Assembly (NCBI GenBank): GCA_017998095.1
Contig: JAGODU010000220.1
Span: 1-6,152, forward strand
Direction: 5' to 3'
DNA: 6,152 nt
Source: Prolixibacteraceae bacterium
GTDB taxonomy: Bacteria; Bacteroidota; Bacteroidia; Bacteroidales; Prolixibacteraceae
Below the pieces are notes generated by a model that saw only the letters and a program-made list of their open reading frames with translations, was not told the origin of the DNA and made no database searches. This document shows positions 1-6,152 of this stretch, piece after piece (within the stretch, counting starts at the first letter, position 1; each line of letters begins with the position of its first letter). The position numbers and the translations under genes were made by a program.

Positions 1-27
1 GGGAATCATTAGTCTATAAATAAAAAA

Positions 28-113
28 ATCACAGGAAGGAGATTATTGCCATTCACTTTCTAAGGTTTCTAATGAAGAGAAATCTTTAAGTGAGCGTATC
101 TGCTTCCTGTGAT
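28..113 (-). terminator. Long compound hairpin plus T-tract, probable terminator of the etfBA-acd operon
   Basis: The outer arms are an exact 11-bp inverted repeat: ATCACAGGAAG at 28-38 and CTTCCTGTGAT at 103-113. Inside them, 40-43 pairs with 98-101, TCACTT (53-58) pairs with AAGTGA (88-93), and 62-70 pairs with 78-86 with one imperfect pair, leaving a 7-nt loop at 71-77. On the minus strand the closing arm runs straight into TTTTTTATTTATAG (27 down to 14), as in an intrinsic terminator. The hairpin starts 57 nt after the stop codon of the acyl-CoA dehydrogenase gene, where a terminator is expected. About 86 nt is much longer than a usual terminator stem, so it may also be a structured 3' RNA or a small repeat element. 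The inverted repeats are directly visible; the terminator function is inferred. Confidence 0.6.
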
Positions 114-170
114 ATAATTAAAAATCAGAATTCTATTTCTATTATTCTTTTATTGTTTTTATTGAACTAA

Positions 171-1880
171 TCAAATTTCAAACTTATAACTTGCCGGATC
201 TGATATCTGTGACCCTCTTATAAATTCTCCATGACCGTGAACTACCTGCCTTGCAATTTTATTAAATGCCCTGGCTGATTTTAAAAATTCAATATCCCTG
301 TTGGCATCCAATAACAAAAGATAACTCATGATAATATTTGCTGCCATTTCTACAAGTCTTCTTGCATGGAAATCAATGAATTCATTGTCTTTTGCAGATA
401 CCACCTTTTCAACTGATTCTGCATATTCTTCAGTCAGTCCAATAAGTATTCTGCGGTATTGTTCCAATTCCGGTTTTAAAGGCATTTTTTCGTATTCCCT
501 GATCCTTGACAAATATCCGCCTGTTGTTACACCACGAATTGCTGCAACAACCTGTAATTGGGTTGTTCCTTCATATATTGAAGTGATCCTTGCATCACGG
601 TATATCCTTTCAACAGGATAATCTTTCATAAAGCCCGAACCTCCATGAACTTGTATTGCATCATAGGCATTCTGATTACAATATTCTGAAGCCATACCTT
701 TTACAAGCGGAGTGAAAATATCAGCAAGCTTCTGATATTCCTTCATTTCTTCTCTTTCTTCTTTATCTAAAGTACGACTATTGGAAATGTGATAGTATGA
801 TTTATAAATATCTACAAATCTTCCTGTTTCGTAAAGAAGTGTTCTTGATGCATCAAGCTTGGCCTTCATTACTGTTATCATTTCATAAACAGCAGGGAAC
901 TGAATGATTGGTTTACCAAATTGTTCGCGTTCTTTAGCATAAGCCAAAGCTTCCTGATAAGCTGCTTCTGAAATACCTACTGATTGTGCTGCAATACCAA
1001 GACGGGCTCCATTCATAAGGGCCATTACATATTTTATAAGACCTAATTTTCTTTGTCCTACCAATTCTGCCTGAGCATCCTTGAAAACAAGTTCACATGT
1101 TGGTGAACCTATAATTCCCATTTTATGCTCTATTCTTCTGACAGTAACACCGCCACTGTTTTTATCATAAATGAACATTGATAAACCCCTGCCATCTTTT
1201 GTCCCTTCTTCTGAACGTGCAAGTACGAGTGAAATATCGCCGTCACCGTTAGTGATGAAGCGTTTTACTCCATTAAGTATCCATACTCCTTTTTTCTCAT
1301 CATAAACTGCTTTGAGTTCAACAGCCTGAAGATCTGAACCTGCATCAGGTTCAGTAAGGTCCATAGCCATTGTTTCTCCCTTGCATACTCTTGAGAGATA
1401 TTTGCTTTTTTGCTCTTCATCAGCAAATTCATGTATTGTCTCAGCACAATCCTGTAGTCCCCAGATGTTTACAAATCCTGCATCGGCACGTGAGACCATA
1501 TCTGCAGCCATAATATATGGAATAATTGGAAAGTTCAAACCACCGTATTCTCTTGGCAATGTAATTCCAAGTAATCCTGCTTTGCTTAATGCTTCAAGGT
1601 TTTCCTGAGTTCCCCTTGCATATTTTACATGTCCGTTAATAACCTGTGGGCCTTCAGCATCAATGCTTTCTGCATTGGGAGCTATTGTTTCTCCACAAAT
1701 TTCTCCGATTACTTCAAGTACTTTGTTGTAACTGTCCATTGCATCTTCGAAATCAAACGGAGCATAATCAAACTTAGTGCTTTCCGAAAAATTGTGTTCC
1801 TTAAGTGAAACAATCTTTTCCATTAAAGGATGTTCCAAATGGAATTTCAAAGATTTATTGTCGGTATAATAATTTGCCAT
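171..1880 (-). CDS. Acyl-CoA dehydrogenase, long form with C-terminal extension
   Basis: FAD-dependent oxidation of an acyl-CoA to the 2,3-enoyl-CoA, with electrons passed to an electron-transfer flavoprotein; cytosolic. The 569-residue protein shows the family's parts in order: an N-terminal helical domain (about 45-165), a flavin-contacting beta domain with LTEPDAGSD at 175-183, a C-terminal helical domain with REQFGKPI at 318-325, and the second family signature QVHGGSGF...R...D at 410-429. Glu437 in IYEGTT (435-440) aligns with the catalytic base of medium-chain acyl-CoA dehydrogenase. Short- and medium-chain enzymes have about 380 residues. This one has an extra charged stretch near 355-385 and about 115 residues after 455, as in the 560-600-residue subgroup, so chain length and substrate cannot be read from sequence. 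The ATG lies one base after the etfA stop (TAA-G-ATG), which suggests translational coupling. No frameshift or missing key residue was seen. Confidence 0.95.
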   Translation of the reverse strand: MANYYTDNKSLKFHLEHPLMEKIVSLKEHNFSESTKFDYAPFDFEDAMDSYNKVLEVIGEICGETIAPNAESIDAEGPQVINGHVKYARGTQENLEALSKAGLLGITLPREYGGLNFPIIPYIMAADMVSRADAGFVNIWGLQDCAETIHEFADEEQKSKYLSRVCKGETMAMDLTEPDAGSDLQAVELKAVYDEKKGVWILNGVKRFITNGDGDISLVLARSEEGTKDGRGLSMFIYDKNSGGVTVRRIEHKMGIIGSPTCELVFKDAQAELVGQRKLGLIKYVMALMNGARLGIAAQSVGISEAAYQEALAYAKEREQFGKPIIQFPAVYEMITVMKAKLDASRTLLYETGRFVDIYKSYYHISNSRTLDKEEREEMKEYQKLADIFTPLVKGMASEYCNQNAYDAIQVHGGSGFMKDYPVERIYRDARITSIYEGTTQLQVVAAIRGVTTGGYLSRIREYEKMPLKPELEQYRRILIGLTEEYAESVEKVVSAKDNEFIDFHARRLVEMAANIIMSYLLLLDANRDIEFLKSARAFNKIARQVVHGHGEFIRGSQISDPASYKFEI

Positions 1881-1881
1881 C

Positions 1882-2901
1882 TTATTTGCTGTTTGATTTA
1901 TAGTATTTAATCATTTTTGGAATAACATCCGTTACATTGCCATTGATAACGTAATCAGCAATTGAGTTAATTGGTGCTCCGCTATCAGTATTTATTGCAA
2001 TTATCTGAGCTGAATCTTCCATCCCTGCACGGTGCTGAATTTGTCCTGAAATCCCGCATGCAATGTAAAGCTTTGGTCTTACTGTTACACCTGTTTGCCC
2101 AACCTGACGTTCATGCTCAGCAAAGCCGGCATCAACGGCTGCTCTTGAAGCAGCAACTTCTCCTCCTAAAACTTCAGCTAACTGATATAGCAAGTCAAAA
2201 TTTTCCTTGCTTCCCATGCCATAACCTCCGGCAACTATTATTGGTGCTGCACTAAGGTTAACTTTTTTCTTTTCAATATGCCTTTCTATAATTTCAATAA
2301 TGAAATCATCAGGGGAAACCATACTGTTTACATCAAGCTTTTTAACCTCTCCTTTGTAGCTTGCTGACCTAATTTCTTTTTTCATTACTCCTTCACGAAC
2401 TGTTGCCATTTGCGGACGACATTCCGGATTAATGATTGTAGCTATGATATTTCCTCCAAAAGCAGGCCTGATTTGATATAGAAGATTTTTATAAAGCTTT
2501 CCTTCTTTTTTATCTTCATGTTCACCAATTTCAAGACTGGTACAATCTGCTGTAAGTCCACTATATAATGCTGAAGAAACTCTTGGGCCTAAATCACGGC
2601 CTATAGTAGTTGCTCCCATAAGTGCTATCTGTGGCTTTTCAGCTTTAAACAGATTAATGATTATCGATGCATGTGGTGATGTAGTATATGGGGCTAATCT
2701 TTTATCATCAGCAATATGCAACACGTCAACGCCATAAGGGAAAAGTGTTTTTTCAATTCCATCAAGATTATGTCCAATTACAACAGCTTCTAATTTGCAA
2801 CTCAACTGATCAGCAAGGGACCTTCCTTTTGTAAGTAACTCAAGACTTACTTCGGCTACTTTCCCTTCATCTATTTCACAATAAACAAATATGTTGTTCA
2901 T
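1882..2901 (-). CDS. etfA: Electron transfer flavoprotein, alpha subunit
   Basis: Alpha subunit of the EtfAB heterodimer, which takes electrons from acyl-CoA dehydrogenases. The 339-residue length is normal. Residues 1-200 form the ETF domain, including RPAFGGNIIATI at 145-156. Residues 215-335 form the FAD-binding domain: GGYGMGS (225-231), SRAAVDAGF (252-260), VGQTG (267-271) and the alpha-subunit signature LYIACGISGQIQH (278-290) ending in IAIN (301-304). Arg253, Thr270 and His290 fall where FAD-contacting residues lie in known EtfA proteins. ADYVINGNVTDVIP (315-328) closes the domain. The start ATG follows AAAAGG with no spacer, so it is not a well-placed Shine-Dalgarno; a weak ribosome site is usual in Bacteroidota. 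It lies 27 nt after etfB and 1 nt before the dehydrogenase gene, clearly one operon. Confidence 0.96.
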   Translation of the reverse strand: MNNIFVYCEIDEGKVAEVSLELLTKGRSLADQLSCKLEAVVIGHNLDGIEKTLFPYGVDVLHIADDKRLAPYTTSPHASIIINLFKAEKPQIALMGATTIGRDLGPRVSSALYSGLTADCTSLEIGEHEDKKEGKLYKNLLYQIRPAFGGNIIATIINPECRPQMATVREGVMKKEIRSASYKGEVKKLDVNSMVSPDDFIIEIIERHIEKKKVNLSAAPIIVAGGYGMGSKENFDLLYQLAEVLGGEVAASRAAVDAGFAEHERQVGQTGVTVRPKLYIACGISGQIQHRAGMEDSAQIIAINTDSGAPINSIADYVINGNVTDVIPKMIKYYKSNSK

Positions 2902-2928
2902 CCTTTTATTTTTTAATTTGTTAGTTAG

Positions 2929-3804
2929 TTAACCAATAGTATGACTATCGATAAGTTCTTTCATTAACAGGTTGATTTCTGCATCTGTCGGCTCAATCTT
3001 CCTTGCATCTTTAGCTTGCAGTACAACATTGTCAATTTTCTTAACTTTTGTCGGAGAGCCTGAAAGTCCTAATTGAATATGGTCAACTTCTACTTCGTTT
3101 ACTGTCCATTCCTGTATGTTCAAATACGGACGTTCATTATATAAACTCAAATAATCTTCATTTGCTGCTTGTCTTTCAGTCACCGTTTTAGCGTGCTTAT
3201 ATTTCATTATAAGCCTGGCATTTCTTGCCCTGCATGTAGGAGCTGAACCTGTTACTGTTATAAGTACCGGAACCGGTGCTTTTACTATTTCAATTCCATT
3301 TTCCAATCTTCTTTTGAGAGTTATACTTTTTGAATCAATGTTTTTGATTTCTTCAACATAGGTTACTTGTGGCAATTTCAATTTCTCAGCTACCTGTGGC
3401 CCTACCTGTGCAGTATCTCCATCTATTGCCTGACGTCCGCAAATGATAATATCATACTTGCCGTATTTTAAAATTGCTCTTGACAATGCATAAGATGTAG
3501 CTAAGGTATCCGAACCGGCAAATGCCCTGTCGGTTAATAAAAACCCGTCATCTGCTCCTCTGAACATACCTTCACGGATAATGTCAGCAGCCCTGCCCGG
3601 ACCCATTGTAAGAATTGATATTACTGAACCAGGATATTGATCTTTGATCCTTAATGCTTGTTCAAGTGCATTGAGATCCTCAGGATTGAAAATTGCAGGC
3701 AAGGCAGCTCTGTTAACTGTGCCATCAGCTTTCATTGCATCTTTGCCAACATTTCTCGTGTCAGGAACCTGCTTGGCTAAGACAACTATTTTAAATGTTT
3801 TCAT
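2929..3804 (-). CDS. etfB: Electron transfer flavoprotein, beta subunit (bifurcating-type nucleotide loop)
   Basis: Beta subunit of the EtfAB heterodimer and first gene of the operon. The 291-residue protein begins with KIVVLAKQVPDT (5-16), followed by NPEDLNALEQALRIKD (40-55), LTDRAFAGSDTLATSYAL (90-107) and CGRQAIDGDTAQVGP (122-136), the nucleotide-binding loop. LKRRLENGIEIVKAPVPVLIT (163-183) resembles the beta-subunit signature. The DGDTAQVGP loop is like that of clostridial ETFs, in which the beta subunit holds FAD and takes part in electron bifurcation; mitochondrial-type EtfB carries a different loop (DDDCNQTGQ) and binds AMP. Bifurcation here is inference. It is some 30 residues longer than clostridial EtfB (about 260), with the extra length in the C-terminal part after about 205; GSPTKVKKI (249-257) is well formed. 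The start has only an A-rich leader and no Shine-Dalgarno; a Bacteroidota promoter lies 47 nt upstream. Confidence 0.95.
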   Translation of the reverse strand: MKTFKIVVLAKQVPDTRNVGKDAMKADGTVNRAALPAIFNPEDLNALEQALRIKDQYPGSVISILTMGPGRAADIIREGMFRGADDGFLLTDRAFAGSDTLATSYALSRAILKYGKYDIIICGRQAIDGDTAQVGPQVAEKLKLPQVTYVEEIKNIDSKSITLKRRLENGIEIVKAPVPVLITVTGSAPTCRARNARLIMKYKHAKTVTERQAANEDYLSLYNERPYLNIQEWTVNEVEVDHIQLGLSGSPTKVKKIDNVVLQAKDARKIEPTDAEINLLMKELIDSHTIG

Positions 3805-3850
3805 TATGATATATTTTGATATTTTATTTACTGTTTTTTTAAAAGGCCAA

Positions 3851-3882
3851 CAAATATAAAAAATGACCTATCACAAAACAAA
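3851..3882 (-). promoter_or_regulatory. Bacteroidota-type promoter of the etfB-etfA-acd operon
   Basis: On the minus strand, TATATTTG (3858 down to 3851) matches the Bacteroidota -7 consensus TAnnTTTG exactly. A TTTG (3882 down to 3879) lies 20 nt before it, as expected for the -33 element. It is the only TAnnTTTG on the minus strand in the gap between 3805 and 4061. Transcription would start around 3845, giving a leader of about 40 nt before the etfB ATG. The rest of this 257-bp gap shows no convincing gene, operator or strong hairpin. A search of the real transcription start has not been possible, so this is a consensus match only. Confidence 0.6.
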
Positions 3883-4061
3883 CATCAAAATTTCATGGAA
3901 ACCATACTATACGCGGATTTTAGGATAAAATTGAACAGAAATTTACAGATTTTATTCACGTAGACTTAGTCATTCTTAAGTTCAAAACAATTAACTTGTT
4001 GATTCAAATTTTCCCTTTTATTTTTTATCAGGGGACTTATTTAGAATGAGTATTAATTAAG

Positions 4062-4790
4062 TTATTGTTTTTCCATACGGACAGAGGTCATTATATCAGG
4101 TGTTTCTTCAATTAGTTTAAGTAATTTATTGAAATTGCCGATATTTTGTTTTCTTAGTTTGTTTTCTTTAATGATCTTTCTGATTTCCTTTTTCTTTTCA
4201 GGGAAAATATTGTACAAAGATCTGTACCTTAATTTAATTTCCTGTGGAATATCATTTATGATTAAAAAATACGACCTTTTTGAATATACCTTTTTCTTTG
4301 AACTTAAGTCGTTGGGCGATATTACTTCAGCAAAATGCTTTATAAGAAGACAAATGCGATTGTTGTATGCTACTTCTACAAATTGATTGTTTTTTAATCT
4401 GTAACCTAATTCCTTCCCCGTGTATTTTATAAATAAAGTGCTGTCTGAATTTCCAACTTTATACTTGAACTTATTAATCGTTTCTTTATCAATTGCAAAT
4501 ACTCTTGATACCCCATCGTTATAGAATATCAGGTCGTTATCAATTAAATTAAGTTTGGTTTTAACATTCTTTGCTATTTGTCCGTTTTCCAGATACAAAT
4601 CAGTGTCTGTCCAATCTTCAATTAAATATGGAGAACCATCCAAACCTGCAGGGTTCATGTATAATTTGCCTGAAAGATTTACTTTTTCAGGAGGTATTTC
4701 AGCAATTTCATCTGTTTTAGCGTTTGTGTATAAAAACGTTTGAATCAGAAACACAAACAGAAATATTTTTCTTGTCATATTATTCTTCAT
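4062..4790 (-). CDS. Secreted protein of unknown function, Bacteroidota type
   Basis: I do not recognise a named family. The 242-residue protein starts with a signal peptide: basic MKNNMTRK, hydrophobic core IFLFVFLIQTFLY (9-21) and a plausible cleavage after TNA (22-24). The mature part has a beta-rich segment with GSPYLIEDW (52-60), an NG turn (69-70) and short strands (77-108), a layout I recall from uncharacterised exported Bacteroidota proteins. The last 45 or so residues are highly charged and probably helical. No lipobox cysteine and no transmembrane segment beyond the signal were seen. The frame is open back to an ATG at 4883, but that start would overlap the upstream gene by 89 nt and bury the signal peptide; ATG at 4790 lies 4 nt after the upstream stop and gives a proper signal. 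ATG at 4778 is also possible. The neighbouring upstream gene is likely co-transcribed. Confidence 0.75.
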   Translation of the reverse strand: MKNNMTRKIFLFVFLIQTFLYTNAKTDEIAEIPPEKVNLSGKLYMNPAGLDGSPYLIEDWTDTDLYLENGQIAKNVKTKLNLIDNDLIFYNDGVSRVFAIDKETINKFKYKVGNSDSTLFIKYTGKELGYRLKNNQFVEVAYNNRICLLIKHFAEVISPNDLSSKKKVYSKRSYFLIINDIPQEIKLRYRSLYNIFPEKKKEIRKIIKENKLRKQNIGNFNKLLKLIEETPDIMTSVRMEKQ

Positions 4791-4794
4791 TTTA

Positions 4795-6152
4795 TTATTC
4801 AACGTTGAATTCATAAACAGATCTATGAATTTCTCCTTCTGAATCAATCGATTCAGCCACGGCCACATATTTACCTTTTTCATAAGAACTATTAACTGTT
4901 ATTTCACCCTCAAGTGTGTTTTCATCCAACATTGGATTCCAATAAAGAACATCCCTGAAGTCAGCAAAGCTGGAATCCATATTAATTCTGTTGCTTTGAT
5001 ACTCAGAAGAATTATAAAATGTCTCTACCGGTATTCTGATTGCATTCTTTGGTAAAACTAAGTCATTAAATTTTCCGGAATATGTAAAAATGGATACAGC
5101 ACCTTCAATAAACAAATCACCGTAGCATCTCGTTTCCGGTAAAGTTTCTACTTTTTTTATTTTTGATGATCCCAGGTGTAAAATATCTTTTACCTCAAAA
5201 ACCGGAACTCCGTCTACCAATAACCAGGGATTATCAAAATTGCCAATTTTGTCAGGATTAAAAACCCTCAAACTATACTGATCTTTTGATTTTCTTACCT
5301 TGCAAATAGGGAGTATCTCTTTTGCCATTTCTTCAAAACCTGACATGTCAAAATAATCGTCAGGATATATAATCTCCGATGTTTTTCCATAAAACGGATA
5401 CTTTGAGATCGTGTCCGGTTTATTTTCCGAGATATCTGTGTTGTAAATCTTATGAAGAATTGCTCTTTGTACTGTAAGTTTAATGAATTCACTATTTTCT
5501 ACTTCTGAAGGAATATAAAAAGGTATCCTTGCCGGAGGATCAAGCAATCCGGGATATATTTCCAATTTATAATCTTTATCTTTTGTCATTGTCTGGATGA
5601 TTGCATCTTTTTCTCCATATAAATTGCCCAGATGGAAATAAAACTCTCCCTTTTTATCAGTTTTTGAAAAAATGATCTGAGGAATTGTGTCAGGCGTGGA
5701 AAAAAGTACAAATTCATCAGGTATTGGTTGATTACTGATTTTATCTTTGATTATTCCTGATAAAGTAAGGTCATTGTAGATCTTGTTTTTAAAGTTTGAA
5801 GCATATTCTACTTTTTCTTCCAAAGTGTTATCATATGGCTTTGTTATAGCATTTTCAGGCACCTTGAATACTGAAAACGACAATCCCGATCGTGAGTCAG
5901 ATAAATTATCTGTTATTTTAAACTTGATATTTTCTTTTGTTGAGAATCCTTGTTTAGATGTTTCAAAGCTTAATTTATTTCCTGAAGATTGAGGTATCAT
6001 GCTTGTCTGATCTAAAGAAGTGTTTTCAGGCATTTGTTTTCTTAATTCATTAGTTTTATTGTTCCCGAATCGATTAATTACGGAAACTAATTTTGATGTT
6101 ATTTCTGCCTTGCCATTGTAATTACCTGTGTATGCCCTGAGCAGATAAATAC
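4795..6152 (-). CDS. C-terminal part of a large envelope protein with carboxypeptidase-regulatory-like and TonB-plug-like domains (5' end outside window)
   Basis: The frame is open to the right edge, so only the last 451 residues are present; the ATG at 6033 is probably internal. Residues before it, starting IYLLRAYTGNYNG, resemble the macroglobulin-like segment of large Bacteroidota surface proteins. Then come a beta region with FSTKENIKFKI (near 5946-5914), a carboxypeptidase-regulatory-like domain (about 5772-5584; LSGIIKDKISNQPIPDEFVL, later TDKKGEFYF), and a plug-like segment (about 5229-5089) with PWLLVDGVPVFEVKDIL, a conserved YGD and an IEGAVSIFTYSG strand. The end holds FADFRDVLYWNP (near 4962-4927) and a final beta domain with EKGKYVAVAES. 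Whole relatives usually exceed 800 residues, with a signal peptide at the missing N-terminus. There is no beta-barrel after the plug, so it is not a TonB receptor itself. Substrate and partner are unknown; the 242-residue secreted gene follows 4 nt later. Confidence 0.8.
   Translation of the reverse strand, partial: IYLLRAYTGNYNGKAEITSKLVSVINRFGNNKTNELRKQMPENTSLDQTSMIPQSSGNKLSFETSKQGFSTKENIKFKITDNLSDSRSGLSFSVFKVPENAITKPYDNTLEEKVEYASNFKNKIYNDLTLSGIIKDKISNQPIPDEFVLFSTPDTIPQIIFSKTDKKGEFYFHLGNLYGEKDAIIQTMTKDKDYKLEIYPGLLDPPARIPFYIPSEVENSEFIKLTVQRAILHKIYNTDISENKPDTISKYPFYGKTSEIIYPDDYFDMSGFEEMAKEILPICKVRKSKDQYSLRVFNPDKIGNFDNPWLLVDGVPVFEVKDILHLGSSKIKKVETLPETRCYGDLFIEGAVSIFTYSGKFNDLVLPKNAIRIPVETFYNSSEYQSNRINMDSSFADFRDVLYWNPMLDENTLEGEITVNSSYEKGKYVAVAESIDSEGEIHRSVYEFNVE

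Noticed and set aside
328..621. Plus-strand open frames inside the acd, etfA, etfB and envelope genes (for example 328-621, 1381-1608, 1971-2255, 4129-4386, 5783-5992)
   Set aside because: They lie antisense to well-supported genes, have no recognisable motifs or promoters, and are explained by the codon pattern of the real genes.
3644..3859. Plus-strand frame of 71 residues running from inside etfB into the promoter region
   Set aside because: Mostly antisense to etfB, with no promoter or ribosome site; its hydrophobic look follows from the reverse reading.
3986..4000. Small inverted repeat AACAA / TTGTT as terminator of the secreted unknown gene
   Set aside because: Only 5 AT-rich base pairs with no T-tract after it; too weak to support.
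4053..4060. Palindrome TTAATTAA just after the stop of the secreted unknown gene
   Set aside because: Short palindromes of this composition are expected by chance in AT-rich DNA; no flanking operator pattern.
4791..4883. Extended start at 4883 for the secreted unknown gene
   Set aside because: It would overlap the upstream gene by 89 nt and place about 31 polar residues before a clear signal peptide; the ATG at 4790 fits better.
6031..6033. ATG at 6033 as the true start of the envelope protein
   Set aside because: The frame stays open to the window edge, the upstream residues look like conserved coding sequence, and there is no signal peptide after this ATG.

Overview
The window is AT-rich and all convincing genes lie on the minus strand, so transcription runs from high to low coordinates. 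It looks like a chromosomal segment from a member of the Bacteroidota, probably the Bacteroidia. Three things point there: a TTTG / TAnnTTTG promoter, weak or absent Shine-Dalgarno sequences before A-rich starts, and a multi-domain surface protein (carboxypeptidase-regulatory-like plus TonB-plug-like) of a kind common in that phylum. The species cannot be named from sequence alone.

Right part (4062-6152): two genes that form the end of an operon entering from beyond the right edge. The first is the C-terminal 451 residues of a large, probably exported protein. It has a macroglobulin-like segment, a carboxypeptidase-regulatory-like beta domain and a TonB-plug-like segment, but no outer-membrane barrel after the plug. 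Four bases after its stop comes a 242-residue protein of unknown function with a signal peptide. The tight spacing suggests co-expression and perhaps a shared role at the cell envelope.

Middle (3805-4061): a 257-bp gap with no gene. It holds a good Bacteroidota-type promoter (3851-3882) for the next operon.

Left part (171-3804): a compact operon etfB - etfA - acyl-CoA dehydrogenase, with gaps of 27 and 1 nt. The dehydrogenase oxidises an acyl-CoA to the enoyl-CoA and passes electrons to the EtfAB flavoprotein encoded beside it. EtfB carries a DGDTAQVGP loop of the type found in clostridial, electron-bifurcating ETFs, so the ETF may couple to NAD(H) and ferredoxin. The dehydrogenase, however, is the long form with a C-terminal extension (569 aa), not the short butyryl-CoA dehydrogenase. 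The operon is followed by an unusually long imperfect hairpin (28-113) that ends in a T-rich tract on the minus strand and probably serves as terminator.

The window is mostly ordinary metabolic and envelope content. No CRISPR array, mobile element, tRNA or rRNA was seen. The points most worth a second look are the long 3' hairpin, the bifurcating-type ETF paired with a long acyl-CoA dehydrogenase, and the barrel-less plug-domain protein with its secreted partner.
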